Shown: piece by piece, positions 36,001 through 48,000 of the stretch
How the letters are laid out: every line of letters begins with the position of its first letter
Position numbering within the stretch: position 1 is the stretch's first letter
NCBI GenBank assembly: GCA_034336665.1
Contig: CM067568.1
Coordinates: 8,577,165 to 8,641,164, forward strand
Reading direction: 5' to 3'
Length of the DNA: 64,000 bases
Source of the DNA: Luscinia megarhynchos
Lineage: Eukaryota > Chordata > Aves > Passeriformes > Turdidae
Made by a program: the position numbers and the translations under genes
The notes under the pieces: model-generated
The model's input: the letters and a program-made list of their open reading frames with translations, nothing else
Told to the model about the DNA's origin: nothing
Database searches by the model: none

Positions 36001-39000
36001 TCCGGGCTTCATATCCCAAAGGCTTTCTGAATCCCTTCCAGTTCCTTGTAAGTAAACCAGCCTGTCCTCCATCCTCTCTAGAGCATGGAGCAGCCAGCAG
36101 AGAGAACTCACCTGGCACAACACCAAGTCCAGAAAGAGCTCCTTGGAGCTCAAAAATCAGGGAGTTGACATTTGGGTCCTAATTAAAAGACCTCCAAGAT
36201 TTGCACTGTTTGGTCTGTGCTCCCTTGGATTAATTGGATTTTTCCAGCTCAGGATTTTTTGCCCCGGTGCAAGGGTTTGTTTCCAGCTGCCAGAATTCTG
36301 TCACCGGATTTAATTTGGGGATGAGCTTTTGGCACCTCCTGCGCTATTGGGAGGAATGTGATTCCTTGGGAATACTTCTGTTTGTGAGAGAGAAAGAAGG
36401 AAAATGTGCTTCTCTTTGTTTTGGGAGGATTCTAAACCTGTTTTTTTCCTACAAATAAACCTGGAGCTCAGTCAGTGTTGACTTTTCCATGTTGAAGCAC
36501 TGGAAAACTGCGCTTCCAAGGATAGTATCCTTTGAGGAGCCATCCCACCCCACCATCCTTGGATTCCTTGGGGACTGGCTGCATTGTAGCTCTCTCTGGT
36601 GTTCAAAAGGAAAACTGCACCTTATCCCAGATTTTGAGGCTGCTTTGTGGTTTTATCCTTCACTTGGCACTCACTGCCATTTGGGGTGAGGTTTGGAGGG
36701 TCCGCCTTTCCGTTTCCTCTGGGAATGCCTCTCTGAGTCCAGCCTTTTTCCCTCAAAGCCGTGCTTCCCTCCTGCAGATGTTGCTGCCTGTGCCCGTCGC
36801 GCCCGCGCTACGCTCCCGGCGTCACCATCGAGGAGGACAACTGCTGCGGCTGCAACGCCATCGCCATCCGGCGCCACTTCCTGGACGAGAACATGACCTC
36901 CGTGGACATCGTCTACACTTCCTGCCACGATGCTGTAAGGACAGTCCCAGACCCCCCTCCCAACGGGATTTGCCCTCTTCTGGCTGTAGTGGGACAAAGA
37001 AGCCCTTTTCTCTTCCATTTCCATCAAGAAATTCTGTCATTTGGACACAAATCCCAGCACGTGCTATGCCTCCTTTTCCCCAGGGATAGTCCAATAGGAG
37101 TGTCTCTCTTGATCTCTTCCAGGTTTATGAAACCCCTTTCTATGTGGCCGTGGACCATGACAAGAAGAAGGTGGTCATCAGCATCCGGGGAACTCTGTCC
37201 CCAAAAGTAAGTGGGATATGCAGTGGCCTCCCTGGTGGACATTCCAGAAAGTTGGAGCCCTTCCTGATTTGGAATCCTGAGCAGGATTCGACTCACCTGA
37301 AGCAAGGTGACTGCTTTTCTTCCAGGATGCCCTGACGGATCTGACGGGGGATGCAGAGCGCCTGCCGGTTGAGGGGCACCATGGAACGTGGCTGGGTCAC
37401 AAGGTGGGGAAAACAAAAAGAAAACGATTGCAAACAACCCAAAATCAAATAAAACCCTGTGGATTTTTCTAATTATTTCACTTTTTAATTATAAATCCCC
37501 AAATGGTCTTAATTACTTGGAAAAGAAGTTACAGAAAGGGCTTTGAAGTGTTAAATAATTAGTGGGAACAGTTAAGACTGCTGGGCGTGTAATTAAAAAC
37601 TCCATACAATCAGAAAATTCCAAATTGGGAAAGGCATCATGGAGACCCACAATGAAATTCCTGGAGCCACTCAAATGACTTTTTCTTCCAACGACCTTTA
37701 AGGAATTTTCAGTCAAAGCCTGAGAATGTGCTTAAAATTCTGCTGTGATGGGAATGTCCTCAAAGGATACTGGCAGGACTTGGACCCGTGAAATTAGATG
37801 GATGCCCTGTGTCTGTCTGCAGCTCTGGGCTGGATAAATCCATTTATTCCACAGCTGACTTTTGCCCCTGTCTGGCAAAGGAACGACGTGCCGAGTTTTT
37901 AAGATGGTCAGGAATTTGGAAGCTTCCAAAGGTGCAGTGCCAGGTTGGAAAGGAAAATCCAGAGTGAAGATTGGAAGGAATGGTGCAGTTGCTGGAAGTG
38001 CTGTTGGGGAGGATCAGGTGTTGCTCAGGGTGGGATGTGGAGTTTGGAAGTCTTTGGAAACTATGAGCTGGGAACTCCAGCTTGCCTCATGGTGTCCTGC
38101 TGGAGTACCAGACCTCTTCCCTCTGCTTTAGGAAATAGAACCATGGAATCCTGGGATGTTTTGGGTTGGGAGGGACTTTAAAGATCCTGTTCCAGCCCCT
38201 GCCATGGGCTGGGACACCTTGGAGGATGGATCTTGGAGCAACCTGGATGAAAGGCGTCCCTGCTCATGGGAGTGGGATGGGCTTTTACGTCTCTTCCAAT
38301 CCAAACCATTCCAGAATTCCATGTTTCAATGAAAATCCAGGAGTAGATCCTTGCAGAAATTGGCTTTGCTTTTGATCTTTATATGAAAATATTCCTCCAC
38401 TGGTGACTTCCATGAAACATTATCAGTTTATCCCCTTTGTTCCAGACAGAGCTTTTATTTGTCCCTTGTGTTACTTCCTTTTTGGGATTGCTGCCAGGAG
38501 AGAAATATTCACTTTCTCTGGAATTATTATCAATATTAATCTGCAGACAGTAACATGCTGTTGGTTCCCGAGGGAAAGCTAAGGGAGATAATGGAATTTT
38601 AAATGCATTTTTAATGTCCAGGAGTCAAGTTTAATATCCAAACAAATCCAGTGTCTCACTTACACATTTAATTTGGAAACAAGGACTTGGCTCTGTGGGA
38701 GCTTTCCCAGGACTTGTTTGTTTTGGGGTGTTTTCCTGCTGATTCTATCCCACCCATCCCCAGGGGTGTCCATCAGCCATCCTAAAACTCCATGTCTTGG
38801 TGTTTACATGAAATTTTTATCACTCCACAGCTCCAATGTCACAATTTAAAAAATATTTATCAGGGCTCTGAGCTATTCTGGGTCAAAAAATAGAGCTGGA
38901 ACTAAAGTTTAAGGATTCAAATGCCAAAAAAAAAGAGATTGTAACTCCAAGAAGAATCCAACTTCACTATTTTTGCAATAGAATCCACTGATTTTATAAC

Positions 39001-42000
39001 AAAGTTATTTTAAAAAATAATCCTCAGCCAAATGAGTGAATCCAGATTTACTTGTTGAACTCCCAGGACAAAATTAGTGACAATATTTTCGTGTGAACTT
39101 CCAAAATTAAATGAAATAGTTTTATTAACTTGAAATTTGATCAGTTTCTGAGAGAATTTACAGATGCTAGATCCCTGGAAGTGTCCAAGAGGAGGTTAGA
39201 TAGGGCTTGGAGCAACCTGGGCTAATGAAATGCATCCCTGTCCATGCAGTGGGATGATCCTTAAAATCCCTTTCAACCCAAACCAGGATTCCGTGAAGTT
39301 TGGAGAATTTTTCCAATGGAAAATCTAAATGGAAGATTGCAGTCTTATTCCATAATAATTAAAATCCCTTTCTCCATTAGGATATAATTACCAAAAACAT
39401 GTCCTAAAGGCTGACTAACATCCCAGCGGTGACATCACTGTGGATTTGGGTCATGCTCTGTAAAAATAGAATCCCAAATTTGCAGTGGGAATTTAGATCA
39501 GTGGCCTGCTGCTCACTTCTCATTAGGGTTGGGAATGGAGACACTTCTGGAAGCTGGGGAGCTGCTGGGAGCTGGGATAAGGTGCAACCACTGTGGTGCT
39601 TTTTGGTAGTGGCAGCATCCCATATATCTCATTTCCATGGAGTGGGGTCTCTGCTGTGCTGCTTCCCCTCTCCAGTGTCCAGGTTGGGATAAAAAACATT
39701 TCAGATACTGATGACCTGGAAAATTCCATGTTTCTTTGCATTCTTTTACTCACTGGCTTCTCTTATGCATTTCTGCCCCTCTTTGAAATGACCCAAATAA
39801 AAATGGAATAAAACTTGATCTGTGGAGGCATGATGAGGTGATGTTGATGCAAGAGAGTCAGCACTGTTATTCCTGATTTACTCCTGATTTATCCCTGATT
39901 TATATTTATCCCTGATTTAGATTTTCCCACCAAATTTCCAGCCCGTCATCTTTCTCCCGCCATTTCCCCCTTCAGCTCTTCCTCCATTTTCCCCTCTGAT
40001 TTTCCCCTCTGATTATCCATCTGAGTTTAACTCCAACCCCAAATACAGCTCTCTGGGATAACTGAGGTGGGTTTTTTTGTTGTTTTTTTTTGGTTGGTTG
40101 GGTTTTTTTTGCTTTGCTTTTGGAGCCAGTAATCCTTTTATATCTCTGAGATGGAGAGTGAGCCCACAATAACATTCCCATTGTATTTACACCATTTTAA
40201 GATAGGGATTTAAAGGAAAACAGCCCAGGAGTTGATTTTCTCCATTTCCCCCCATTTTTTGGAGTTCAGGCTCACTTCCCGCTGAATTAAACTGTAGTAT
40301 AATAAGGAATTTATGCAACAAACCAAATTCCAGTTACTTGCTTATAACTGCACTTGGAATTGGATCAACTACATTTGGAATCACCACACAGAGATACACT
40401 CCTCAGCAGAGAGAGGGAATGTTTAGACCCAGATATGATCTTTCCCATCTTCCAGCACTTCTTGACTTATAGGGAGTAAAAACCTTTTAATAATTTGGGA
40501 TAAATGTCCTCTGAGAGCCAAATTCCCTTAATATTGATGGCTGGAGAAGGCAGGAACTAATCCTAATGCTGCCACTTTTCCCTCTGGTGTTTGTATTATT
40601 ATCTCTATTAGTATAATTCACACTTTTATTCCCAGATTTAAATTGAAAACTCCTTCCAAGATTTACCTGGAATATGATAATTTGGCTTTAAAACCTCCAA
40701 TGTTTAGAATATCCAAGTCTATTTCTCTGTTCTGCCCCAGGTCCCAGGGCCTGAAGTACCAAATCCTGTGTTTAAATTAATATGACTTGGGGTAGTTTTC
40801 CCTCTAAAAGCCCAGGAATAGGCCCTTGGAGTGTTCCTTAATTAAGAACTGCCTTTACTCCTTAAACACCAAAACTTTGGAAATGCAGAGGGGAATCAGT
40901 TCTCCCTCCATCCTGATCCATGCTGAGGGACATTCCAGAGCTTCCTCACCTTCTGACTGCTGGATGTTGAGATCCCATTTACATTCTGCTGTGTCTTCCC
41001 CCAGGGAATGGTGCTGTCTGCTGAGTACATCAAGAAGAAGCTGGAGCAGGAGATGGTGCTGTCGCAAGCTTTTGGACGAGATTTGGTGAGTACAAGTTGT
41101 CTCTGCACAGAGGATGAGATTTCCATAAAAAACTGGGGTTTTAAGGGAATCTGTCTCTCTGAGTCTGTTGTATTCATTTCTCAGCTCTTCATTTAATTCT
41201 TGTCCCTCTGGATTTCCAGCTAGTTACTCATTCATGGAATAGTTTGGGTTGGAAAGGACCTTAAAACTCATCCCATTTCACCCCCTCTGCCATGGGCAGA
41301 GAATATTCCAAGATCAGGTTGCTCCAAGCCCCATCCAGACTTCCTGCAAGGCTTTTTTTATTTTGAAAGCACCAATACTGCAGAGCTCCTTATTATTTTC
41401 CATTTCCTGGGGCAGGAAGTCCCACGTGGTGGCAATGAAGGACAGGGAGCATTAAAACCAAATCAGCAGGAACTAAAATCCCATTTTTATGGAGATTTTG
41501 TTCAGCATGCCATGCTGACTGTCCCTGTGGGCACATTCCTGGTGGCAGGGAGATGTCACAGGACTCAAGGGAGATGTTGGGAAGCAGCTTACCTTGGTTT
41601 ATATGCTGGAAATAGTTGTTGAAGTGCTGCCTTAGGATATTTGGTGGATGGAGGAAGAGATAAGCCAGCATCCAGCTTTTTGGGATGGAGCTTCATTCCT
41701 CTGCCTAGAAAGGGAAAATGAGAGTTGTTTCTATTACTCAGGAGGAATTTCTCCTGGCTTTAGGTCCATAAGTGTCATCCCAGGTCCCACCAGCCCAGGA
41801 CCTTGTTTCTGACAGTTGCCAAGGACAGATATTCCAGAGAAAAGTATCCACTGAGGTGTAGAGACACTTTCTTTGTAAGCTTGGATGTTACCAGGAGGGG
41901 CAAAAGGCTCTCATCAAATCCTAAATAATTCAAATAGCTGGTGTGCCTTTCTTTTTCTTCCCACCTTCCTTCTTTCAAGGAAGTCCCAGTAGGCTAAATA

Positions 42001-45000
42001 TAGAATTCCAGAAGTGAATGAATTCCAGCCTCCAGTGAGGCCCTGGCGCAGGTTTCCCAGAAAAGCTGTGTCTGCCCCATCTCAGTCCAGGCTGGATGGG
42101 ACTGGGAGTAACCTGAGCTAGTGGAAGGTGTCCCTGCCTGTGCCAGGAGGTGGAATGGGATGATCTCTCTCTTCCTTTTCAACCTAAACCATTCTGGGAT
42201 TCTATGATGGTTCAAAACAAGCAGGGAGCTGTTCAGCCAGAATCTGGAGTGTTCACATACAGAAACAGACTCTAAAATTGATGAAAGGCAGAGATTTGGA
42301 GGATAAATTCAAATTGATTTCCAACATGACTTAGATCCCTTGTTGTTTCCGTGTTTTTAGGGAAGAGGAACAAAACACTATGGCCTGATTGTGGTTGGGC
42401 ATTCTCTTGGAGCTGGCACAGCTGCCATCCTGTCCTTCCTGCTGCGTCCCCAGTATCCATCCCTGAAGTGCTTTGCCTATTCCCCCCCAGGTGGGCTGCT
42501 CAGGTAGGTGTTGGGATACACCTGGCATATACTGAAACCTGCTTGTGAGCCTCTGGGGGGCAGTGAAATGGGCAGGCAGCCTGGAGAAGCAGTGTGTTTC
42601 CTCTGGGATATAGTTTGGAATTCAAGTTAGGATGGCAGATGGCCGCTTTCCCAAATATTCTGGTTTAAAACTGATAGCCATGGCTCTAATTTTAATGGGA
42701 AATGAGGGCAGTTTCCTTACTCTTTGCCCACTCCCACTGAATAGATGGAAATAAGGGAGGTACTTGACCAAATGTAGGTGTCTGCAGCAGCTTATCCAGT
42801 TGTTTGGACTTCTTTTCCAAAGAAATTGGAATTGGGATGTGATTTCTGTCATTCTGCAGCCTAAAATTGGTCACAGGGATTGCTCTGGTTTCTCTCCCTT
42901 GGCCGTGGAGCAAAACCAGGGAAAGATTAATGATGAATCCCTCCCATTATCAATGGAAACAGACCTTCTGGTCATGTCATTCCCAAACAAAACATCCCAT
43001 TGGATTGCTGGGAAGTGAGGGAAGGTCTTCCTAGTCCTGACAGATACCAAGCTGATTCATTGGAATCTGCTACGGATCATGAGAAGCTTCTCATGGTAGT
43101 TCCTGCATCACATTCCAGGAGCAGACAAGGCTTTTAAACCATCCTGCTGCTGGATCTGGATGCTGGCTTTCCTTGTTGTAGTATTCCCAGATCTTCTGCA
43201 GCCACAGAGCTACAGAGGAAGATATTTCAGGAGAGTTGTACAACTTTCTGCTCCAGACTTTCAGTCCTGGATCCCTTGGTAGCTCCTGACTTGTGCCATG
43301 CCCAGGATTGTCCCTAGGTCAGTGAGGCAGCCTCTGCCCATGATAACTGGTTGGGAATATCTCTAGGAAACTCAGAATGGGAATCTTGATTTCTTTCTTC
43401 TTGTCTTGGAAGTCAGGTTGCTGCAGAAATTTGCCATCTGAATTCTCCCAAATATTGGGATATTTCATCCTACATTGTAGCCTCAGAAGCACGGGATATC
43501 TTCTTTGGCTGTCCTGCCATTCCCAAACTATTGGAAAATGACTGAGGCATTGAGTTCAAGCATTTCCTTTCCTAGCTGTGTCCAGAGTCATGTGCAGGGA
43601 AATGGTTGGGCATGGATGTGGAGATCAGGCCCTTCTTCCACAAGGTTCAAATCCCCACAGCTTGGATTGAGGTGTCCCTGGTTTCTCTGTCTCTGAATTG
43701 GGAATGAAACACTGTTTGCTTCTTGCTCCTGTTTCTCTTCCAGTGAGGATGCCATGGAGTATTCCAAGGAGTTTGTGACTGCAGTGGTGCTTGGCAAAGA
43801 TTTGGTGCCCAGGCAAGTGGAGAAGTGTCTGAATTCCTTGATGAATCTCTGCTGTTCTGTCCCAAATAATCTGTTTCCTGTCTGAAATACTCAGATCATC
43901 TCTGTCTCCAGCTTCCTCATTTTCCTGTCCTTTTATTGTTCTCTGTTTATCTTCCTGATTCTCTGTGTTACTGTGTTTTTCCTGGACACCTCTGTTTGGG
44001 TTTTTATGGGCAAATACCTCCTGTGTGAAAGAAAAGGAGGAATGTCCTACCTCTGGAATCCTTCCTTGTGATATCTGGAATATCAGGTGTGCCACCTTCC
44101 TGGTTTCCTGTGTTATCTTGACCCTGTCCTGGGTGTGCTGGCACCTCATTTCGACTAGTTTGTCCCAAAATGCCTGTTCCATGTTACTCATCTTCGAACC
44201 AGCTCATTCTTTGGGCTTTGGCATTCCTCACCTTCCTCATCTCCTGGGATCTATTCTGCTGAGCAGAGATTTGGAACAGGAGCAGGCAACCTGGGATTTA
44301 CCTGGATGCCATGATCCTGTCCATCCTGTCATCTGCTCAGTGGTGTCATTCAGCTCCAGGACACTTTTTCAGCACAACTGTTCTGTGCCATCTTCTGTTG
44401 TCACTTCCCTCCTTCCCTGTTCACTGATCTTATCCTGGTTATTGTCCCAGTAATTCCCTGGGGCCTCTCACTCCTGCCTCCTGCTCCTGGGTATTGCCAC
44501 TGCCCACCTCTGAGTCCATCTGCCATAGTGTCCTTTTAAACACAATGCCTCGTTTTTCTGTGTTCTGTATCCTTCTTGTCCTGTTCCCTGCCCAGGTGTT
44601 GTAAACACATTTCCCCCTCTTCCATAATCCATAATTTTCTTTGTTTCCAGACTCACTACGTCTTCTCCAGAATCACGTCTTCATCTCTTCCAGAATCACA
44701 TCTTCCTCTTTTCCATAACCACACCTTCTTCCAGAGTCACATCTTCATCTTTCCCATGATCACATCTTCCTCTCTTCCAGGATTGGGCTCTCTCAGCTGG
44801 AGGGATTTCGCCGGCAGCTTCTGGATGTTCTCCAAAGAAGCACCAAACCAAAGGTAAGCAGGAAGAACCAAAATCTGGAGAGGTCTCTGAGCAGGGATGG
44901 GGAATTTTAGTGGCAGAAAGGGTGGGTTTTCTCCAGGTCTCCTCAGGATCATTATTTAGGGAACCAGAGGAATGATGGAAAGAACTGGAGAGCTCAGTGG

Positions 45001-48000
45001 GATCATTCCGGCTCACTTGCTGAAACTTCACCATCACAGATCCCAAATACCTGAGCAGGGAATTTTCTGTCTGAGCCTCTTTTAAAGTCTGTATTCCAAG
45101 TGTGGCTTTTTCTGGCCAGTTAAAACTGGGAACTGTACTGGAAGTATAGCAGCTGTACTTGTCAGAACATTGGGGTGATGCTGTTCCAGGATAAATTATC
45201 TGCTCATGTCTTGGAGATAGGAAATGTGGGAAGTTGTCCCTCCCCAGTCTTCACCATTGCACCAAGATGGAAAAAAAAATAAAGTATGAAGATCTTTAGG
45301 GATAATACATGATGGAATTTACCTGGAGAGGGTATATAATTGGGAAAGGAAAGCCAGCTTTCAGAAACATGGCTCATCTCTGTCTCCAGCTTCCCTATTT
45401 TCCTGTCCTTGTTTGTTCCTTATTTATTCCCAGTGTCACTGTGTTTTTCCTGGACACCTCTGTTGGTGTTTCACACACCTTCCTTAGGCAAATCCTTCCT
45501 GTGTGAAAGAAAACAGGGAATATCCTGCCTCTGAAATTCTTTAAACCTCTCAAGTCCTATGAGGCAATTGTGCTTTATTTTTGCTTCTTTCTCCTCAAGT
45601 ACTCTCTCCTCTCTCTCTCTTTGTGGGAGCAGTGGCGAATCATTGTGGGGGCCACCAAGTGCATTCCCAAATCCGAGCTTCCTGAGGAGCCGGAGGAGAA
45701 CTCGGTGACGAGCAACCGGCTCTGGACACACCCCAGTGACCTGACCATCGCCCTGAGTGCCAGCACCCCCCTGTACCCCCCTGGCCGCATCATCCACGTG
45801 GTGCACAACCACCCTGCTGAGCAGTGCTGGTGAGTCCTGCAATTCCTGCTGCAATTCCTGCTGGAAAGCTCTCCCTGACACTAGGAGAAGGGAGTTTTCT
45901 TCCCCACCATCTCACGGGGACTGTGGTTGTGTCTGCTGGCGGAGTTATGGAATGGTTTGGGTTGGAAAGGGACTGTGGACATCCATGAGCAGGGACACCT
46001 TCCACCAGATCAGTTTGTTCCAAGCCCAGTCCAGCTTAGATTTGAACACTTCCAGGGATGGGGCAGCCACAGCTTCCCTTGGAAATCCATCCCAGTTTTC
46101 CAGTCTCACCACCCTCACAGGGAAGAGTTTCTTCCAATATCTAATCTAAACCAGCACATGGAATGCTGTAGTGGTTTGGGTTGGAAGGGACTTAGGATCA
46201 TCCATTTCTACCCTCTGCCATAGGCAGGAACACCTTCCACTATCCCAGGTTGCTCCAAGCCCATCCTGGCCTGGAGCACTTCCAGGGATGGGGCAGCCAC
46301 AGCTTCTCTGGACAGCCTGTGCACCCTCACAGGGAAGAATTCTTTCCCAATATCCAATTTAAGCCCACCTTCTTTAAAGCTACTCCCCCTTTTCCCACTA
46401 TTCTAGGCCCTTGTCCAGAGCCTTTTTCTTCTTTAGATGATGATTAGCCCATGGATAATCATGTCCCTTTTGGATAATGTAGGATTTTGGAGCAATATTT
46501 TAGCAGCTCCTCCCTATGTTCTTCTTCTTTTTCTCCCTCTGCATCCTGCTGTTTTCATATGCCAAAACAAAGCCCTGCTCTTCCATCCCATTTTTCCTAT
46601 TATCTGGACCCCTTTTCCAGCTGCTGTGAGCAGGAGGATCCCACCTACTTTGCCATCTGGGGGGACAACAAGGCCTTCAATGAGGTGATCATCTCCCCGG
46701 CCATGCTGCACGAACACCTCCCCTACGTGGTCATGGAAGGGCTCAACAAGGTAAGGCAGGGAATTGCCATCCCAAGAAACACTGGGACAAGCTGGCCTTG
46801 CCCTGGAATGCTGTTGGGTAAAGGCCATTTATTTGGGAGAAGAGGAGGAAAGGGGATGCTCCTGGTCAGTCTTGCACAGGGCATTGGAGTAGGGTGTGGT
46901 GAGGTCTGAGAATGGAATTCCCAAAATCCCAGCTGCTCTTGTTTCCAAATGTAGTGTCAGAGTAATGAGGTTGGGTGGTGATGGTTCATTTCAGGAGCTG
47001 CCATTAAGCTGGAGCCCAGGTGATATCCAGGGATGTTTCAGGATTTATCCATCTAATCCTTTATCTCCCTGTGCTTCCAGAAGGCTCTGGGAAGAAAGAG
47101 GCCAATCCAGCTTTTTGAAAGCCTCCAGTCAATCCCTGCTGTTCCTCTGCTTTCCTTGGACAGGTCTTGGAGAACTACAACAAGGGGAAAACAGCTCTGC
47201 TTTCTGCAGCCAAAGTGATGGTGAGTCCTACGGAAGTGGATCTCACCCCGGAGCTGATATTCCAGAGCCAGCCCTTGCCCAGCTGCCCCACTGTGCAGAT
47301 CGGAACTGGAGCTGTCCCAGCAGACAGGAGGAACAGCAGTACCAAGTAAGGAGAAATTCTTCATGGAATAGAGGCTCCAGGTGTGGCTCCTCCTCCTCTT
47401 GGGGCATTGTGATCCTTGTTAGTGGGAAAGACAGATCCATGGGCAGCCTTTGTGCCTGTCAGGGGGAAAAATCCCGTGTGTTGCTTAGGAATTTGAGTGC
47501 AGGAAAAGGTACGGAAGAAGCTTCGTTTTTTCACTTCATCCAGACTGTTGGGGTTTTCTCAAGGTAAAACTTAGAGCCAAATTTGGTTTGGGTTGGAAGG
47601 GATTTAAGGATCACCCAGTTCCAGCACCTGCCATGGGCAGGGAGGGACACCTTCCACTAGCCCAGGTTGCTCCAAGCCCTGTCCAACCTGGAACACTATG
47701 AGGGATAGTCCACAGGTTGCTCCAAGCCCCATCCAACATGGAACACAATCAGGGATAGTCCACAGCCTCTCTGGGCAGGGAAGAAGGATTTAATGAGCCA
47801 GGAAAAAAGGGAGAAGGGCAAGAACTGGAGTTTGCAGAGGGAGAATCCATTTGTGATATTTCCAGCTGGGAGGATGGAGCGAGAAGAGATTCCCTGGAGT
47901 TATGGATGGCTCTGGTTGGAAGAGCTGTGTGGGGAACCCTTGGATCCTCTGGCTGTTCTGGAATTCTGCAGCCTCATGTTCTCTGTTTCCCGTTGCAGGA

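Larger units (their letters stand above)
37404..41004 (+). other. DAGLA: DAGLA intron after coding exon 11 (largest inside the lipase domain)
   Basis: About 3.6 kb. It holds the CR1 fold-back (38140-38322), a CR1 tail (39166-39298) and repeat pair 1 copy B. The stretches 38390-39160 and 40200-40850 are AT-rich and repeat-free, and could contain conserved elements; no specific site is called. Confidence 0.85.
41086..42360 (+). other. DAGLA: DAGLA intron after coding exon 12
   Basis: About 1.3 kb with an antisense CR1 (41231-41440) and a sense CR1 (42025-42210). Confidence 0.85.
43813..44780 (+). other. DAGLA: DAGLA GC-AG intron
   Basis: The intron begins GCAAGT after an exon end of AG, the usual strong context for the minor GC donor class spliced by the U2 machinery, and ends TCTTCCAG. 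It contains repeat pair 2 copy A and the acceptor array. Confidence 0.9.
45830..46620 (+). other. DAGLA: DAGLA intron after coding exon 16
   Basis: A 791-base intron, of which about 60% is two tandem antisense CR1 tails (45946-46430). Confidence 0.85.

Noticed and set aside
43625..44191. 188-codon minus-strand open frame with a protein-like composition
   Set aside because: It overlaps DAGLA coding exon 14 and repeat pair 2; the second copy of the repeat does not keep the frame.
47793..47998. In-frame ATG extension upstream of coding exon 19
   Set aside because: It lies in the intron; the TTGCAG acceptor at 47998 and the split Lys codon fit the exon start at 47999.
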